Shown here piece by piece: positions 43,601 through 54,181 of a DNA stretch of 64,000 nt. The notes beneath the pieces are model-generated. The model had not been told where the DNA came from. It saw only the letters and a list, made by a program, of their open reading frames with translations, and made no database searches. The position numbers were made by a program, and so were the translations under genes. The DNA lies in contig JAUCEF010000018.1 of NCBI GenBank assembly GCA_033558025.1, forward strand, positions 3,534,001 through 3,598,000. Direction: 5' to 3'. The stretch comes from Phytophthora sp. 'mugwort'. Taxonomy: Eukaryota; Oomycota; Peronosporomycetes; Peronosporales; Peronosporaceae. Numbering within the stretch: the stretch's first letter is position 1; every line of letters starts with the position of its first letter.

Positions 43601-44115
43601 ACGACAATAAGTCGTTCGTCTGTGCGACGGTGCAGAACGAACTGCTTCACTTGAATCTCCGCGGTGACAAGCTCTGGAGTATGGATATCCGTACGACAGG
43701 CCAGGTCCGGTGCTTCGACAGCGACGGTAGGTACGCAGTAGGCGGCACCACAGCCGGCAAGATCTTGTTCTGGAAGCTCCACGAGCAAATGGGCACTGAA
43801 CTCGTCTACGAGATTCCTCAAGCTCACGACGCGAGCATCAGCTCTCTTGCCGTCAGCAGCACCGGATCCATCCTCGTCTCTGGCGCAGTCGACGGTTCCG
43901 TCCACGTCTGGAAGCTTCAAAAGAAGCCGCTTTTGCCTCGGAAAAGCGTCTTGGAACCGTTATTAAGACAACCAGCGCTGCACTACGGCTCCATCCAGAC
44001 GCCCAGCACCATTTTAACGTCCTCTAAAGGGATCCAGCGTCCATCACGTGCTAAAGTCAACCTCCCCAACCGAACAGTGCAATTCGCTGAAGCTGGGTGT
44101 TGTCTCGAGTTCTAA
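40608..44115 (+). CDS. FAN/NSMAF-like protein: GRAM, PH-like, BEACH, WD40
   Basis: Exons are 40608-40694, 40793-42422 and 42497-44115 (introns 98 and 74 nt), giving 1111 residues. The tiny first exon encodes [20 protein letters not shown], the FAN start. It joins to [20 protein letters not shown] and [21 protein letters not shown]-like GRAM part follows ([33 protein letters not shown]). The BEACH domain includes [33 protein letters not shown] and [13 protein letters not shown]. The last 370 residues carry WD40 repeats ([52 protein letters not shown]). FAN couples receptors to neutral sphingomyelinase in animals; BEACH proteins generally act in membrane traffic. The function here is inferred from architecture. 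Confidence 0.88.
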
Positions 44116-44282
44116 CCCGGCCTAATAGATAGATACAAAATGTCCTCGTGCGTCCACAACGGTCCACTTAACTTATATTTATTTCAACCAATCTCGTACT
44201 CCAACTTTCCTTATTTTACCCAATCCAATTTCGTATCCAGATAACGAATCCATCCACCCACTTTAACCACCATTAGTCCCCA

Positions 44283-47200
44283 ATGGAGGAGTCTCTGTAC
44301 GACGAGTTCGGCAACTACATCGGCCCGGAGCTGCACAGCAGTGAGGACGAGTCCTCGTCCGCTTCGGAGAGCGACGTGGACGCAGCGTCCGATCGCGAGG
44401 GTGAGCAGGACGTGGACGATGCCGGACGCCAGGTGGACGCGTTGGCCCTCCAAGAGGACGCCCACATGGACGACGAAGGTGCCATCGTCCTCCACGAGGA
44501 CAAACAGTACTATCCGGATGCACGCGAGGTCTTCGGAGATGTAGAGACGCTCGTCATGGAGGAGGATGCGCAGGCTATCGAGACGCCCATCATTGAGCCT
44601 ATCAAGACCAAGAGCTTCTCGGTGCTAGAGCACAAGGTCCCGCGCACGACCTACTCGACGCAGTTCCTAACAAGCCTCATGGACCACCCGCAGCTCATCA
44701 GACACGTGGCGGTCATAGGGGACCTGCACCACGGCAAGACGCTGTTCACGGACCTGCTGGTGCAGGAGACGCACGTGGACAAGTGGGACCCCGCGACAGA
44801 CAAGAGGTTTACGGACACACGGAAGGACGAGCAAGAGCGCAAAGTGTCTGTCAAGAGTGCACCCGTGTCGCTCGTGCTGCCCACATCCAGAGGGAAACAT
44901 TATCTGCTTAACCTGCTGGACTGCCCCGGACACGTCAACTTTTCAGACGAGACCACGGCGGCGCTGCAAGTGGCGGATGGAGCCGTGCTCGTGGTGGACG
45001 CTATTGAGGGCGTCATGATGAATGTACGGGGGGATTTCTTATGAAGTTGTGTAGAGAGAGGAGACTGAGTGAGTTTGTTATGTTGGATGGTGGGTTTGTA
45101 GACCGAGAGACTCGTGAAGGCCGCGTTGAGAGCGAATGTGGCGCTCGTGCTGGTCGTGAGCAAGGTGGACCGTCTGATTATTGAACTCAAGCTGCCCCCA
45201 GCGGACGCGTACTTTAAGCTGCTGCACACGATCGAGGAGGTTAACGCAATCATTGATGGCAACACACCTGCGGACCAGGAAAAGCAGCGATTGTCGCCTG
45301 AGCTGGGCAACGTGTGCTTTGCGTCGGGTCAGCACGGGTGGAGTTTTACTCTGGAGTCGTTTGCACAGATCTACGCGGAAACGTATCCAGGTGTTCCGCC
45401 GTCGGAATTGGCGGCGAGATTCTGGGGTGATAAATACTTTAACCCACAGACGCGGTCGTTCACGAAGAAATCAGTGAGTTTTTTTTTTGCGGCGTCTGGT
45501 CGGTCTATGCTGGGTGCATTGTGCTTAAATATTGTGTATTATTACTCTTTGGTCTTGTGATTGTAGCCATATCCTGGTGCACTGCGGTCGTTCATCCAGT
45601 TTGTGCTCGAGCCGCTGTATAAAATGTACTCAAAGGTGCTGAACGGAGATCCTAAGGAGTTGTCGGCCTCGCTGCGCGCCATGGGGTTGCGTTTGAGGAA
45701 GGAGGAGCTAAATCTGAATCCGCGCCCGCTACTTAAACTAGTACTCGGCAGATTCTTCGGCAATGTGACCACGGGGTTTATGGATATGGTGGTGAACCAC
45801 GTCCCGTCGCCGGTGATGACTGCAAAGACCAAGATGGAGACCATTTACACAGGCAACCAGTCTGCTGAGATGAGTATCGTTCGCGGTATCCAGTCGTGCG
45901 ATCCCAAGGCGCCATTGATAGTTAACATTGTCAAGTTGTACTCGTCCCCTGATGGTACGACGTTCAGCGCCTTCGGGCGCGTGTATTCCGGTGAAGTTTG
46001 TGAGGCAAAGGATGTCAAGGTTTTGGGAGAAACTTATAGCGCCGAAGACGACGAAGACATGTGCACACGGACTATCGAAAGCGTGTGCATTGCGCAGGGA
46101 CGCTACAAGATTCAGGTGAACCGCATCCCGGCAGGAAACTGGGTTTTACTTGAGGGTGTAGATGCTTCAATCACAAAGAGTGCTACAATTACAGATGCCG
46201 ACGAGGACGTCCTGCAAGACGAAGAGGTCGGTATTTTCCGACCCATTCATCTTGCATTCAACACGACAGCTGTGATGAAACTCGCTGTCGAGCCATTGAA
46301 CCCGGCGGAACTGCCTAAAATGCTGGAAGGACTGCGGAAAATCAGCAAGAGCTACCCGCTTGTTCGAACGAAAGTGGAGGAGAGCGGGGAACACGTGATC
46401 CTATGCACGGGCGAGCTGGCGGCCGACTGCATCTTACACGATCTGCGACGAATGTATGCCGAGATTGAGATTAAAGTTGCCGACCCCGTCGTGGCTTTCT
46501 GCGAAACTGTGGCCGAGACGTCCTCGGTGCAGTGCTTTGCCGAGACGCCCAACCAGAAGAACAAGATCACGATGATCTCCGAGCCGTTGGACGCGGGTCT
46601 GTCCCAAGACATTGAGTCCGGTGCGATTAAGCTTAACATGGGGAAGAAAGGCGTCGCCAGCTTCTTCCAGACGAACTACAAGTGGGATGCCCTCGCAGCT
46701 CGTTCCGTGTGGGCGTTTGGACCGGACAGTAACGGACCTAACGTTTTGCTGGACGATACACTCGCGACTGAGGTGGACAAGTCCTCACTGAGTATGATCA
46801 AGGAAAGCATTGTGCAGGGATTCCAATGGAGCTGTCGCGAAGGTCCGTTGTGTGACGAGCCGATCCGCAGCACAAAGTTCAAGATCCTGGACGCCACCAT
46901 TGCTTCCGAGCCGATTCACCGGGGTGGCGGTCAGGTGATCCCAACCTCGCGTCGTGTGGCCTACTCGGCTTTCCTCACTGCTTCGCCGCGTATGCTGGAG
47001 CCTATGTATGCGCTCGAAATCCAGTGCCCCGCCGACACCGTGTCCTCGCTCTACCAGGTGCTGAGTCGTCGACGTGGCCACATCACACACGACGCCCCCA
47101 AAGCTGGTTCTCCGCTGTACACAGTGCGCGGCTTCGTGCCAGTGATCGAGTCGTTCGGCCTCGAGACAGATCTGCGCGTATTCACACAGGGCCAAGCCTT

Positions 47201-47432
47201 CATCACCCAAGTTTTTGACCACTGGGCGGTCGTTCCGGGGGACCCGCTGGACACGAACGTCGTGCTTCGTCCGCTGGAGCCTGCACCCGTGAACGACTTG
47301 GCTCGCGAGTTTATGGTGAAGACTCGGCGTCGCAAGGGACTGAGCGAGGACGTGAATGTCAGCAAGTACTTCGACGAGCCTATGCTCCGCGAGCTGGCGC
47401 GGCATGAAATCGAGCTGCAGAACCTCATCTAG
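44283..47432 (+). CDS. EFTUD2: U5 snRNP GTPase EFTUD2/Snu114
   Basis: Exons are 44283-45023, 45102-45473 and 45567-47432 (introns 78 and 93 nt), giving 992 residues, close to the human 972. The acidic N-terminus starts [17 protein letters not shown] as in the family. The G domain has G1 GDLHHGKT, G3 DCPGHVNF and, across the first intron, [20 protein letters not shown]. The G4 motif reads SKVDRL instead of the usual NKxD. Domains II to V of the EF-2 type follow and end in the family's C-terminal helix ([20 protein letters not shown]). Snu114 drives spliceosome activation and disassembly together with Brr2 and Prp8. The gene is co-directional with the FAN-like gene, 167 bp downstream. Confidence 0.93.
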
Positions 47433-47592
47433 AGACCACGTCGCACGGGAGGACGTGAACGAAGACAGCAATTAACAGACAGCAACACGAATACAGTCCA
47501 TTGTGGACACTGATATGTCTCCCCTTTAAAGTGTCCACCAGTGTCTGCAAGCGCCCACCAGCGTCATTATTTTGAAACGTTTGAAACATTGA

Positions 47593-49779
47593 CCTACGAG
47601 CTTTGCTAGTTTATCGATTAGAACGATGCAGTGCGTATTCTCTCTTACACCATTAATGCTCCCCTCTTCTTGACCTTATTCCATGACTGTAGATTCAACA
47701 ACTCTGCGAGACAAGCGTTCGTGTCCTCCACGGGGTCGAACACCCGATCCCCGTCTCTTCTCAACCTTTTAGGCCCTTCATGCAGCATCAAACGCGGTCG
47801 CCAATGCCTCAAACAAGTATTTTTCTCACTAACTTGATTTTACTTTCTTTTTGTGAATAAAATATACTCACATATTATTACGTCTTGCTGTTTGGAATTC
47901 CAGTGGCTGGAACGACCTTGTGTGGACTCGGTTAGTCTCAAGAAACGACATGATACAGTGGATGCACTGGTCTCAGCAGTAGCTGACAACAATGCGGTCC
48001 TTTGGAAACTTTCGAGTCTCTTCCAGCACGTTCAAGGTTTTGAGCGTGAACTGTCGGCTTTCACTTCTCGAACTCCTAGTACCGTGGACAACTCTGTAGA
48101 TATTAAATCGTCTTTGTCGGTAAGAAATGCACAAAGCTTGATGCAATTGGGGCTTTGCCGCTTCCACTTATACAAAAAAACTGACATCGTGCAGGACTTT
48201 AGTAGCCTTTTGAAATGGCTTCGTGGACTTGAGGTGCTCACGACGAACTGTCTGGTGGACGCAGAGTTTGCGGTTGAGCTGGACAATTTGTACTCGACAC
48301 GTCTCCGCCCCATTCAGTTGCTCTGCACTCGAGATCTCGAACCTTTTTGTATGTTAATCCAAAAGGTCATGCCAAGCATGGAAAACGATACCAGTAATGC
48401 TGCTAATGCTATGGAAGTAGACGGCCAGAATGAGATGAGGGCGTCGGCTTTACACCTTCAAGAGCTACGATATGAAATCCGCCAGTGCCAAGTGGAAGTT
48501 ACAGCTGCCGTGAAGCAGGTGCGTTCATTGTGGGGTTTTCGCTTGTGTCTCGTACAAAAGTATCAGCTAAATTGTCTGTATCTCTGTAGACAGCGATATC
48601 GCTTTGCATTGCGGAAGACCGGATCAAAGTTATCTATGCTGACGACGAGCAGAGGAATATCGCTGGAATGGGGATTGTTCTCCGAGTCTCTCGTCAAGAT
48701 GGCCACCGCGTTCAACAACTCAGTGGAAAGACGCTGAGTGTTATTCGAGCGTCAAGAGCCTTGGGTGTGTGGTTTTCCACACCGGTGGTTGACTCTCTAG
48801 GAGCGAAGTGGAAATGTCTGACGCGCAGCTATGAACATGCCGAGTCGAATCTGGTCGATTTCTTGACTTGGAAGTTTCGATCACATTTCCAAGGTTTTTT
48901 GGACGAGCTGACACTTCGTATTGCGGAGCTGGATGTTCTTGTAAGTTTTGCGCTGGTCTCACACAAACACAAATTTGTTCGGGCGTCCACTGTAGAAAAC
49001 CGATCAATTCTTCGACTGCGTGGAATTTTTGATTCTTTCCTGCAAAATCTATCTACGGGACTAAGTAATCCCCATGAAAGTAGCGACGAAATGTCTATTA
49101 AACTTTCAGAGATCGACGGAAAGACATTTCTGCTCTTTGATGGTGACCAGAACGCGTCACATACCAATGTTCTACAGCTTTTGGGGATGGTAGTGGTGCT
49201 GAACCAAATTGGATGTTATGTTCCTTGTAAAGAGGCAGTGCTGCCTGTGTTTGATGCAATTTACTTGCGTACTGGAGCCTACGATCAACAACTATACGGA
49301 TACTCAACGTTCATGACCGAGATGCGGGAAGTGAAACACATTTTCTCCACGATGACGCGAAATTCACTGGTTTTAATCGAAGATCTGTGTCGAGGCACTT
49401 CAATGTGTACGTATGTAGCACGACAGTAGATCCTCAATCCTCATTTTTGCTGATATTTTATTGCTGTGCTGTGCATGTTTGCGGTATTAAAGCTGAAGGA
49501 CTCGCGCTCGCTCTATCCATGTGCCTCCACCTCATGGAGTCGAAGATATTAACTTGTTTTTCATCTCAATGGCGTGAGCTTACCGACAATTTGTTAGAGC
49601 AGTCAGCCGTCATCACTCCCATATCTGACCACCAAGACAACAACGTTGGCTCAAGAGACTCACCCCAAGGCGATATTGGAAAGCTGATGAGGGAATGCGA
49701 TCTACCTCCATACCTAATTGCGCTCATCAGTGAAGAGATAAAGCAACTAAAATGTTCAAAGAGTACATCAGATGACTAG
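47593..49779 (+). pseudogene. Truncated MutS homologue (MSH4/MSH5 type) with degraded ATPase motifs
   Basis: Exon-like blocks are about 47593-47633, 47693-47816, 47904-48518, 48590-49406 and 49493-49779, with phase-compatible introns of 59-87 nt. They rebuild MutS core text: IDLRALLVYRLE, SPSLLNLLG, RGRQCLKQWLERPCVD, LDVLVSFALVSHKH, LNQIGCYVPCKEAV, GYSTFMTEMREV, NSLVLIEDLCRGTS and EGLALALSMCLHLMES. Domains I and II and any start codon are missing, because a stop precedes the first block. Where the Walker A loop (GPNxxGKS) should be, the sequence reads GDQNASHTNVLQ, so ATP binding is probably lost. Walker B reads LIED rather than LIDE. Exons otherwise remain open, so decay is recent, or a shorter non-ATPase protein starts at an internal Met. 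Confidence 0.65.
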
Positions 49780-49850
49780 TGTATAGCTTAGCAACATGCA
49801 ATGGAACGTTCTGTGATGAATTGAAACATTTCTCTGTTTCATGTGTACGA

Positions 49851-49865
49851 CCCCCCCCCCCCCCC
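49851..49865 (+). repeat. Poly(C) run, 15 nt
   Basis: Homopolymer between two convergent genes. A second run of 11 C lies at 55455-55465. Lengths may be unreliable. Confidence 0.7.
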
Positions 49866-49923
49866 AGCCTAGAGTTGATAAGCGTTTGGATTTTTTCATG
49901 CTAGTGCAGCCGCAAAAATTGAA

Positions 49924-50415
49924 CTAACGCTTGGTTCCTGCATATGCTGGGACGATCGTCTGTGAGGCGGACATGTACGTGTTACGCTGCTCGCGTGCCT
50001 CGCGCAGTCTCTTGATCATTAATTGTTTGCGTCTGTCAGACTCATTGCTTGGCGTGTTTCCCTTCAAATAGTCAGGTAAAACGCTCCCATAGTCGCGAGA
50101 TGTTGGGATAAACTTTGCAGTCTGTTCAGCAGCAGTAGGAATATGCGCTCGGCCGTGCTCGAAGATGAGGTCGTACGAAAGTCCTTGACGAAGCATGTTT
50201 CTTTCCAGCAGGTTTTCAGCTGGTGCGTTAAGACACTTGTCTGGCATCTCACGAGGTTGGATGAAGCTTGCTAAGTACTCCGAGTGCTTGTTGATCGGCT
50301 TAGACGAGCTGTTCTGAGCCAGGTCGGCACCGATGCGGTCTTCAACATAGTTACCAATCTTCACGCCAGTGGAGAACGAGTTCTTGTGGCCGCAAATCCC
50401 ATACCCGAGGTCCAT
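49924..50415 (-). CDS. Conserved-looking 163-residue protein of unknown function
   Basis: The single exon encodes MDLGYGICGHKNSFSTGVKI, then GNYVEDRIGADLA, and ends in a basic helix (RRKQLMIKRLREAREQR) and a loose tail. There is no signal peptide, membrane segment or enzyme motif. Aromatic/Gly-rich starts with a 'GN..EDR' element are seen in small proteins lining ciliary doublet microtubules. That is only a resemblance and does not establish function. The gene is convergent with the MutS-like sequence. Confidence 0.5.
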   Translation of the reverse strand: MDLGYGICGHKNSFSTGVKIGNYVEDRIGADLAQNSSSKPINKHSEYLASFIQPREMPDKCLNAPAENLLERNMLRQGLSYDLIFEHGRAHIPTAAEQTAKFIPTSRDYGSVLPDYLKGNTPSNESDRRKQLMIKRLREAREQRNTYMSASQTIVPAYAGTKR

Positions 50416-50573
50416 TGGGCTAGCTTAGCTGCTGGTCTGTATTTGTAAATGACAAGTTGATTGACTTCTCTAATAACACCACAACGGCTGAGATCCTAGC
50501 AGTCAAGAAGCACCACCTAAAATAGTTGTGCTTTATCCAGCACAATACCGTTGCGTGCTCTTATCTCGCTGTA

Positions 50574-51236
50574 TTATATAAGTAGATCAGGACTGGACGA
50601 CGACGCCGAGGCTGGATGCTTTGGCACTCGATACAGGTAGATTGACGACGACCCTTTCTCCGTCATGAACGGCACGGTCCGAACCACTTTTTCCGGTTTC
50701 CATTGGGCGATCTGGAACACGTAAGTGACCACACGCGTCCCGTGACGTAGCTTCTTATGCAACATTCGTACGATCTCTTCGTGTGGTAAGAAGAAGAGCA
50801 CTACGACGTCTGCATCGCGGATATCAACATCCATAAAGTCGGCATGAACGATGTCGACACGTTCCTTTAAGGCCGTCACGGCGTCGGAATTCTTCTCGTG
50901 CCCTATTTCTCCTACAGGGTCTTCGCTATGTCGCTGCTGTGCTCTGTCTATGATTCGACGTCTCGAAATCCCCACGAGGGCTTCGTCCAGCTCGATGCCT
51001 CGGGCTTTCTTGAGCTTGGGACACTGCACCACCGCCTCAATGACGACGCGGCCATCCCCACTGCCAATGTCCACCAGAGTCTCTCCAGGTTGCAGATCCG
51101 CCACTGCTAGCATTTCATGTACTGCCTCCATCTTCGCCGGGACGAACGGGGACCAAGCTGCAGCGTTGAGACAATGGAACACGAACCAAAGTGTCAGAAA
51201 GCTCAGCTGTAAACGTATCTGACTGTCTGCAGCCAT
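50574..51236 (-). CDS. FAM173/ATPSCKMT-like lysine methyltransferase
   Basis: The protein has about 220 residues from ATG 51236 (MAADSQIRLQLSFLTLWFVF), which gives the N-terminal membrane helix typical of the family. An upstream ATG at 51338 would add 34 residues. The pre-motif WSPFVPAKMEAVHEML is followed by SAM motif I LVDIGSGDGRVVIEA, the motif II acidic residue in GIELDEALVGISRRR, DIVHADFMDVDIRDADVVV and FFLPHEEIVRMLHKKL. FAM173 enzymes trimethylate a lysine of the ATP synthase c subunit or of ADP/ATP carriers in mitochondria. Which substrate applies here cannot be seen. Confidence 0.78.
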   Translation of the reverse strand: MAADSQIRLQLSFLTLWFVFHCLNAAAWSPFVPAKMEAVHEMLAVADLQPGETLVDIGSGDGRVVIEAVVQCPKLKKARGIELDEALVGISRRRIIDRAQQRHSEDPVGEIGHEKNSDAVTALKERVDIVHADFMDVDIRDADVVVLFFLPHEEIVRMLHKKLRHGTRVVTYVFQIAQWKPEKVVRTVPFMTEKGSSSIYLYRVPKHPASASSSSPDLLI

Positions 51237-51553
51237 GGGAACTGCATTAAAACGCACGCAAATTCTTCCGAGCCCGCTCCACATGCAACCGACGACTCTT
51301 ATTGCCTCGGAATAAGGCTTGTAGCTTGGTGACGCCAATTACGGTGCTGCAGACGTCCATGCCGATCTTGCAGACGGATTCCACGCTAGACTCGACTAGC
51401 TAAATGATCACGATTTTAGCTAATCAGATTCAATTAAGGAGTTTAAATTTGACCAGTCCGATTTCATTAGAGCTGCTCGGTTTCAACCAATCATAGCAGC
51501 ATTGAAATACCGAGAATGCCAATGATGCCAGTCGTGTATCATAGAGCCTGCCA

Positions 51554-52940
51554 ATGCACTCCGAGGCGTGGCTAGCGCTGCACCTCCCGCAGCTGGCGCA
51601 TTATAAGGCGCCGCAACATCTTCATCAACAGATTTACGACTGTGTGCACGAAAATGAGGGTGATTGGGTCGATCTGGATGCCGTAGCGACGTCGCAAGCG
51701 GCGACGGAGGCCGTTCGAGGAGGTGCCAGTCGCCGCAGACTGCGCGTGACGGCGACGATGCCGCTCCCAGTGGCGGAAAAAGTGCTTCGAGTGGCGCACG
51801 AATGGGATTTCCAGTCTATTTTGGATGCGCAGACACAGTTGAGGCAGAATGACGAATTGCGCTGCAAGATGAAAAAGGTGATTGGGGACGTCATTGAGGA
51901 GAAGGCAGTGGAGCTGGAGATTGAAGAGGAGAGCGACGTGGAGAAGGAGGTCGGAAGCATCGCGAGGTGTCTGCATTTACTGGCGTTCTCCATTCGATTT
52001 GGAACGAACTCGGATGATATGTCGTACTATGTACTCAACGCACTTGGCTCCAGGTTGGTTCTGTGAGTGACCTGTTTGTCTTTGAGCTGTTTACTTACGG
52101 TTGTGGTTGCTTATAAACACGTGCAGTCTGCGTGAGAATGATAACGAGAGCAACCTCAAAGTGATGCCGATTTTCTGCATGGAGCAGCAGAAGCTTTTCT
52201 CAGTTGCTTGGACGACGAAGAATGTTGCGTCAGGAAGCGAACTGGTGCGGCCGTATGCTGGCAAAATCTCGTTGATGGGGCTATGCAAGAAGAGTTACTG
52301 GGAGGCACGATTCGAGGCTGAAGGCGAGTTCGATTGGTACTGCGAGTACTCGCACATTCGTGAGCTCCTCGCCTCGTTTATCTCCAAGACTGGGCAGGTG
52401 CTGATTGCAGGAACAGGCACAAGTCGACTACCCGCAGAAATGACGCTGGACGGGTATTCTAATGTGATCGCCGTGGACTATGCAGCAAATGTAATCCAGA
52501 AAATGCAGGCTCGCTCCAAGGAAAATGCGTGGGGTGTCCGATTTGTTGAGGCGGATCTTACTCAAATGAAGGGCTGGGAGTCCAGCTCCATGGACTGTGT
52601 GATCGACAAGGGCTGTCTGGATGCGATGCTTCTAAAGCCCGAGACGGACGCGGATGAAACAAATTGGAAGCTTGTGACACCCGATTCGCCGGATGACCTC
52701 AGTGACGCGAAGAAAAGCATGCAGCAGTTGGCACGCATTTTGAAGCCCAATGGCTTACTCTTCTTCCTGACGTTCGGCAGCCCCAGCAATCGAATAAACA
52801 TGTTTGACTGGGTCTCTGTAGACAACACGGACAATATGGAGTGGGAGATCCTGCAATGTCTGGAGATGTCTCCGACGAATAGTCAACACACGTTCGTCAC
52901 ACGCTTCTACTTGTTCGTAGCAAGGAAGAAGCTCAAGTAG
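51554..52940 (+). CDS. Fusion of TTLL12-type N-terminal domain with METTL13-like methyltransferase
   Basis: There are two exons: the first starts at 51554 and ends at 52062 (GTGAGT donor) or 52053, and the second is 52127-52940. Both donor choices keep the frame; length is about 440 residues. The first part resembles the SET-like N-terminal domain of TTLL12 (VAEKVLRVAHEWDFQSILDA, SYYVLNALGS, GSELVRPYAGK). The second part is a class I methyltransferase: SYWEARFEAEGEFDWYCEY, VLIAGTGTSRLPAEM, VIAVDYAANVIQKM, FVEADLTQM and DCVIDKGCLDAML, as in METTL13/EEF1AKMT4 enzymes that methylate eEF1A. The TTL ligase domain is absent. The substrate is unknown, and the fusion may be lineage-specific. Confidence 0.62.
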
Positions 52941-53040
52941 CTTTCGACGGCGACCTTGTATCAATAAAAAGCATGCAAGACTGTGTTGGATGATACTTTC
53001 TAGCTCTTTTGGAGCCCAAAATGGCGTCATACTCATGTCG

Positions 53041-53737
53041 TCACTCGCCTACTCCTCCCTCGTCTTCCATGGGGGGCATACAGCTCATTTCTGCGTATTC
53101 GCCGCCCAGGGTTCGCATTAAATCCTGCCACAATTCGACAGGGGCGTTGAGCGCGAGAGACACAGGAGCTTTCACAGCGACCCACGAGCCTTGCTTCAAT
53201 TCTGTATCCAACTGGCCAGGAGACCAAGCGGATACACCGCTCATAAACACGACGTCAGTCTGCTTTGCAATCTCTTCGTTAATCGCCCTCGCAGCCGCAT
53301 CCAGATCCACGCCCACAAAGAGACTCGGCTCACTGGCCATCGGAAAGTTGGCCGTCGGCACGCGCTGGCCTCCAAAATCCGCCCGGCCATGCAGAACCTA
53401 CAATAATAAAAAACTATCGTCAGCGTTTTTGTTCTTGTACCAGCCAGCGAGTCAGCATGACTCGCACCTCTGCATTCCTGGTAAACACGGGCCCTCCCTT
53501 GTGCACTGCGCTCGTACCGAACGCGTGCATCACACGTGAAGGCACCTGGAACGCGCGTCCCAGCGGCTTCTCCGACAGTTTGTTGACAATAAATCCCTTG
53601 GACCCTTCGGGCTTGTGCTCCGTCAAGATCACCACCGAGCGGCTAAAAATTCCTTCGAGCAGCGGATGCGCCACTAGAAACACGCCTGACGCCGCGTTCC
53701 TGCAGCAAACCACAAAGGATAAAACACTCTCAGCCAT
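53041..53737 (-). CDS. UPF0301/AlgH-family protein, two exons
   Basis: Exons are 53737-53468 and 53397-53041 with a 70-nt intron (GTGCGA..TGTAG), giving 208 residues. The AlgH fold is seen in SGVFLVAHPLLEGIFSRSVV, GSKGFIVNKLSEKPLG, GGPVFTRNAEVLHG across the junction, VDLDAAARAI, FMSGVSAWSPGQLDTEL and GSWVAV. Function of this family is unknown. The first 12 residues (MAESVLSFVVCC) may be intronic, because a GTTTGC-TGCAG acceptor-like site follows. In that case the neighbour at 53762-54181 would be the first exon, but the phases do not match. Confidence 0.7.
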
Positions 53738-53761
53738 CTTTTGCCATTCCCTGCACCTCCA

Positions 53762-54181
53762 TCAAACCTCGTCGTACTCTGCCAGTTCCACGCCGTCAAG
53801 CGTCCACGGCTCGAGCGCTTTCGTGGGCGGCAGCTCGAGGTCTTTGGCATCCGCCAGCGTGTCGTTCAGCGCCCGCAGCGCCAAGAACGCCGTGTCGATG
53901 CCGTCCGCGTCGCCTGCAGCCGTCTGCGGCTTGCGGAATTCCTCACGCACGAGCTGCAGCAGCGTGGGTCGCCTCGAGTCCGGCAGGTAGAAGTGTCGAC
54001 CACCGAGATAGCGTAACAAAGAGCGGTTGAAGGCCTCCACGTGCGGCAGCCGCGTCCTCGAGCCAGGAGCGAACGGCGACTCCCGCAGATCGGTTGACAC
54101 GAGCGCGCGCAGCGACGCATGACTGTCCAGAAGCTTCGCGCCGGCCACCAGCTCTCGGTACAGCACCCTGCTCAAGCTCAT
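53762..54181 (-). CDS. LYR-like 139-residue reading frame, possibly first exon of the UPF0301 gene
   Basis: The frame starts MSLSRVLYRELVAGAKLLDS, which contains an LYR motif of the kind found in small mitochondrial Fe-S or complex I assembly factors. It continues as a helical, charged protein (LLQLVREEFRKPQ, TAFLALRALNDTLADAKDLE) and stops at 53762, only 24 bp before the UPF0301 ATG. It may be a separate gene, or the N-terminal part of one protein separated by an indel or an intron I could not place. Same strand and tight spacing favour one transcript. Confidence 0.55.
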   Translation of the reverse strand: MSLSRVLYRELVAGAKLLDSHASLRALVSTDLRESPFAPGSRTRLPHVEAFNRSLLRYLGGRHFYLPDSRRPTLLQLVREEFRKPQTAAGDADGIDTAFLALRALNDTLADAKDLELPPTKALEPWTLDGVELAEYDEV

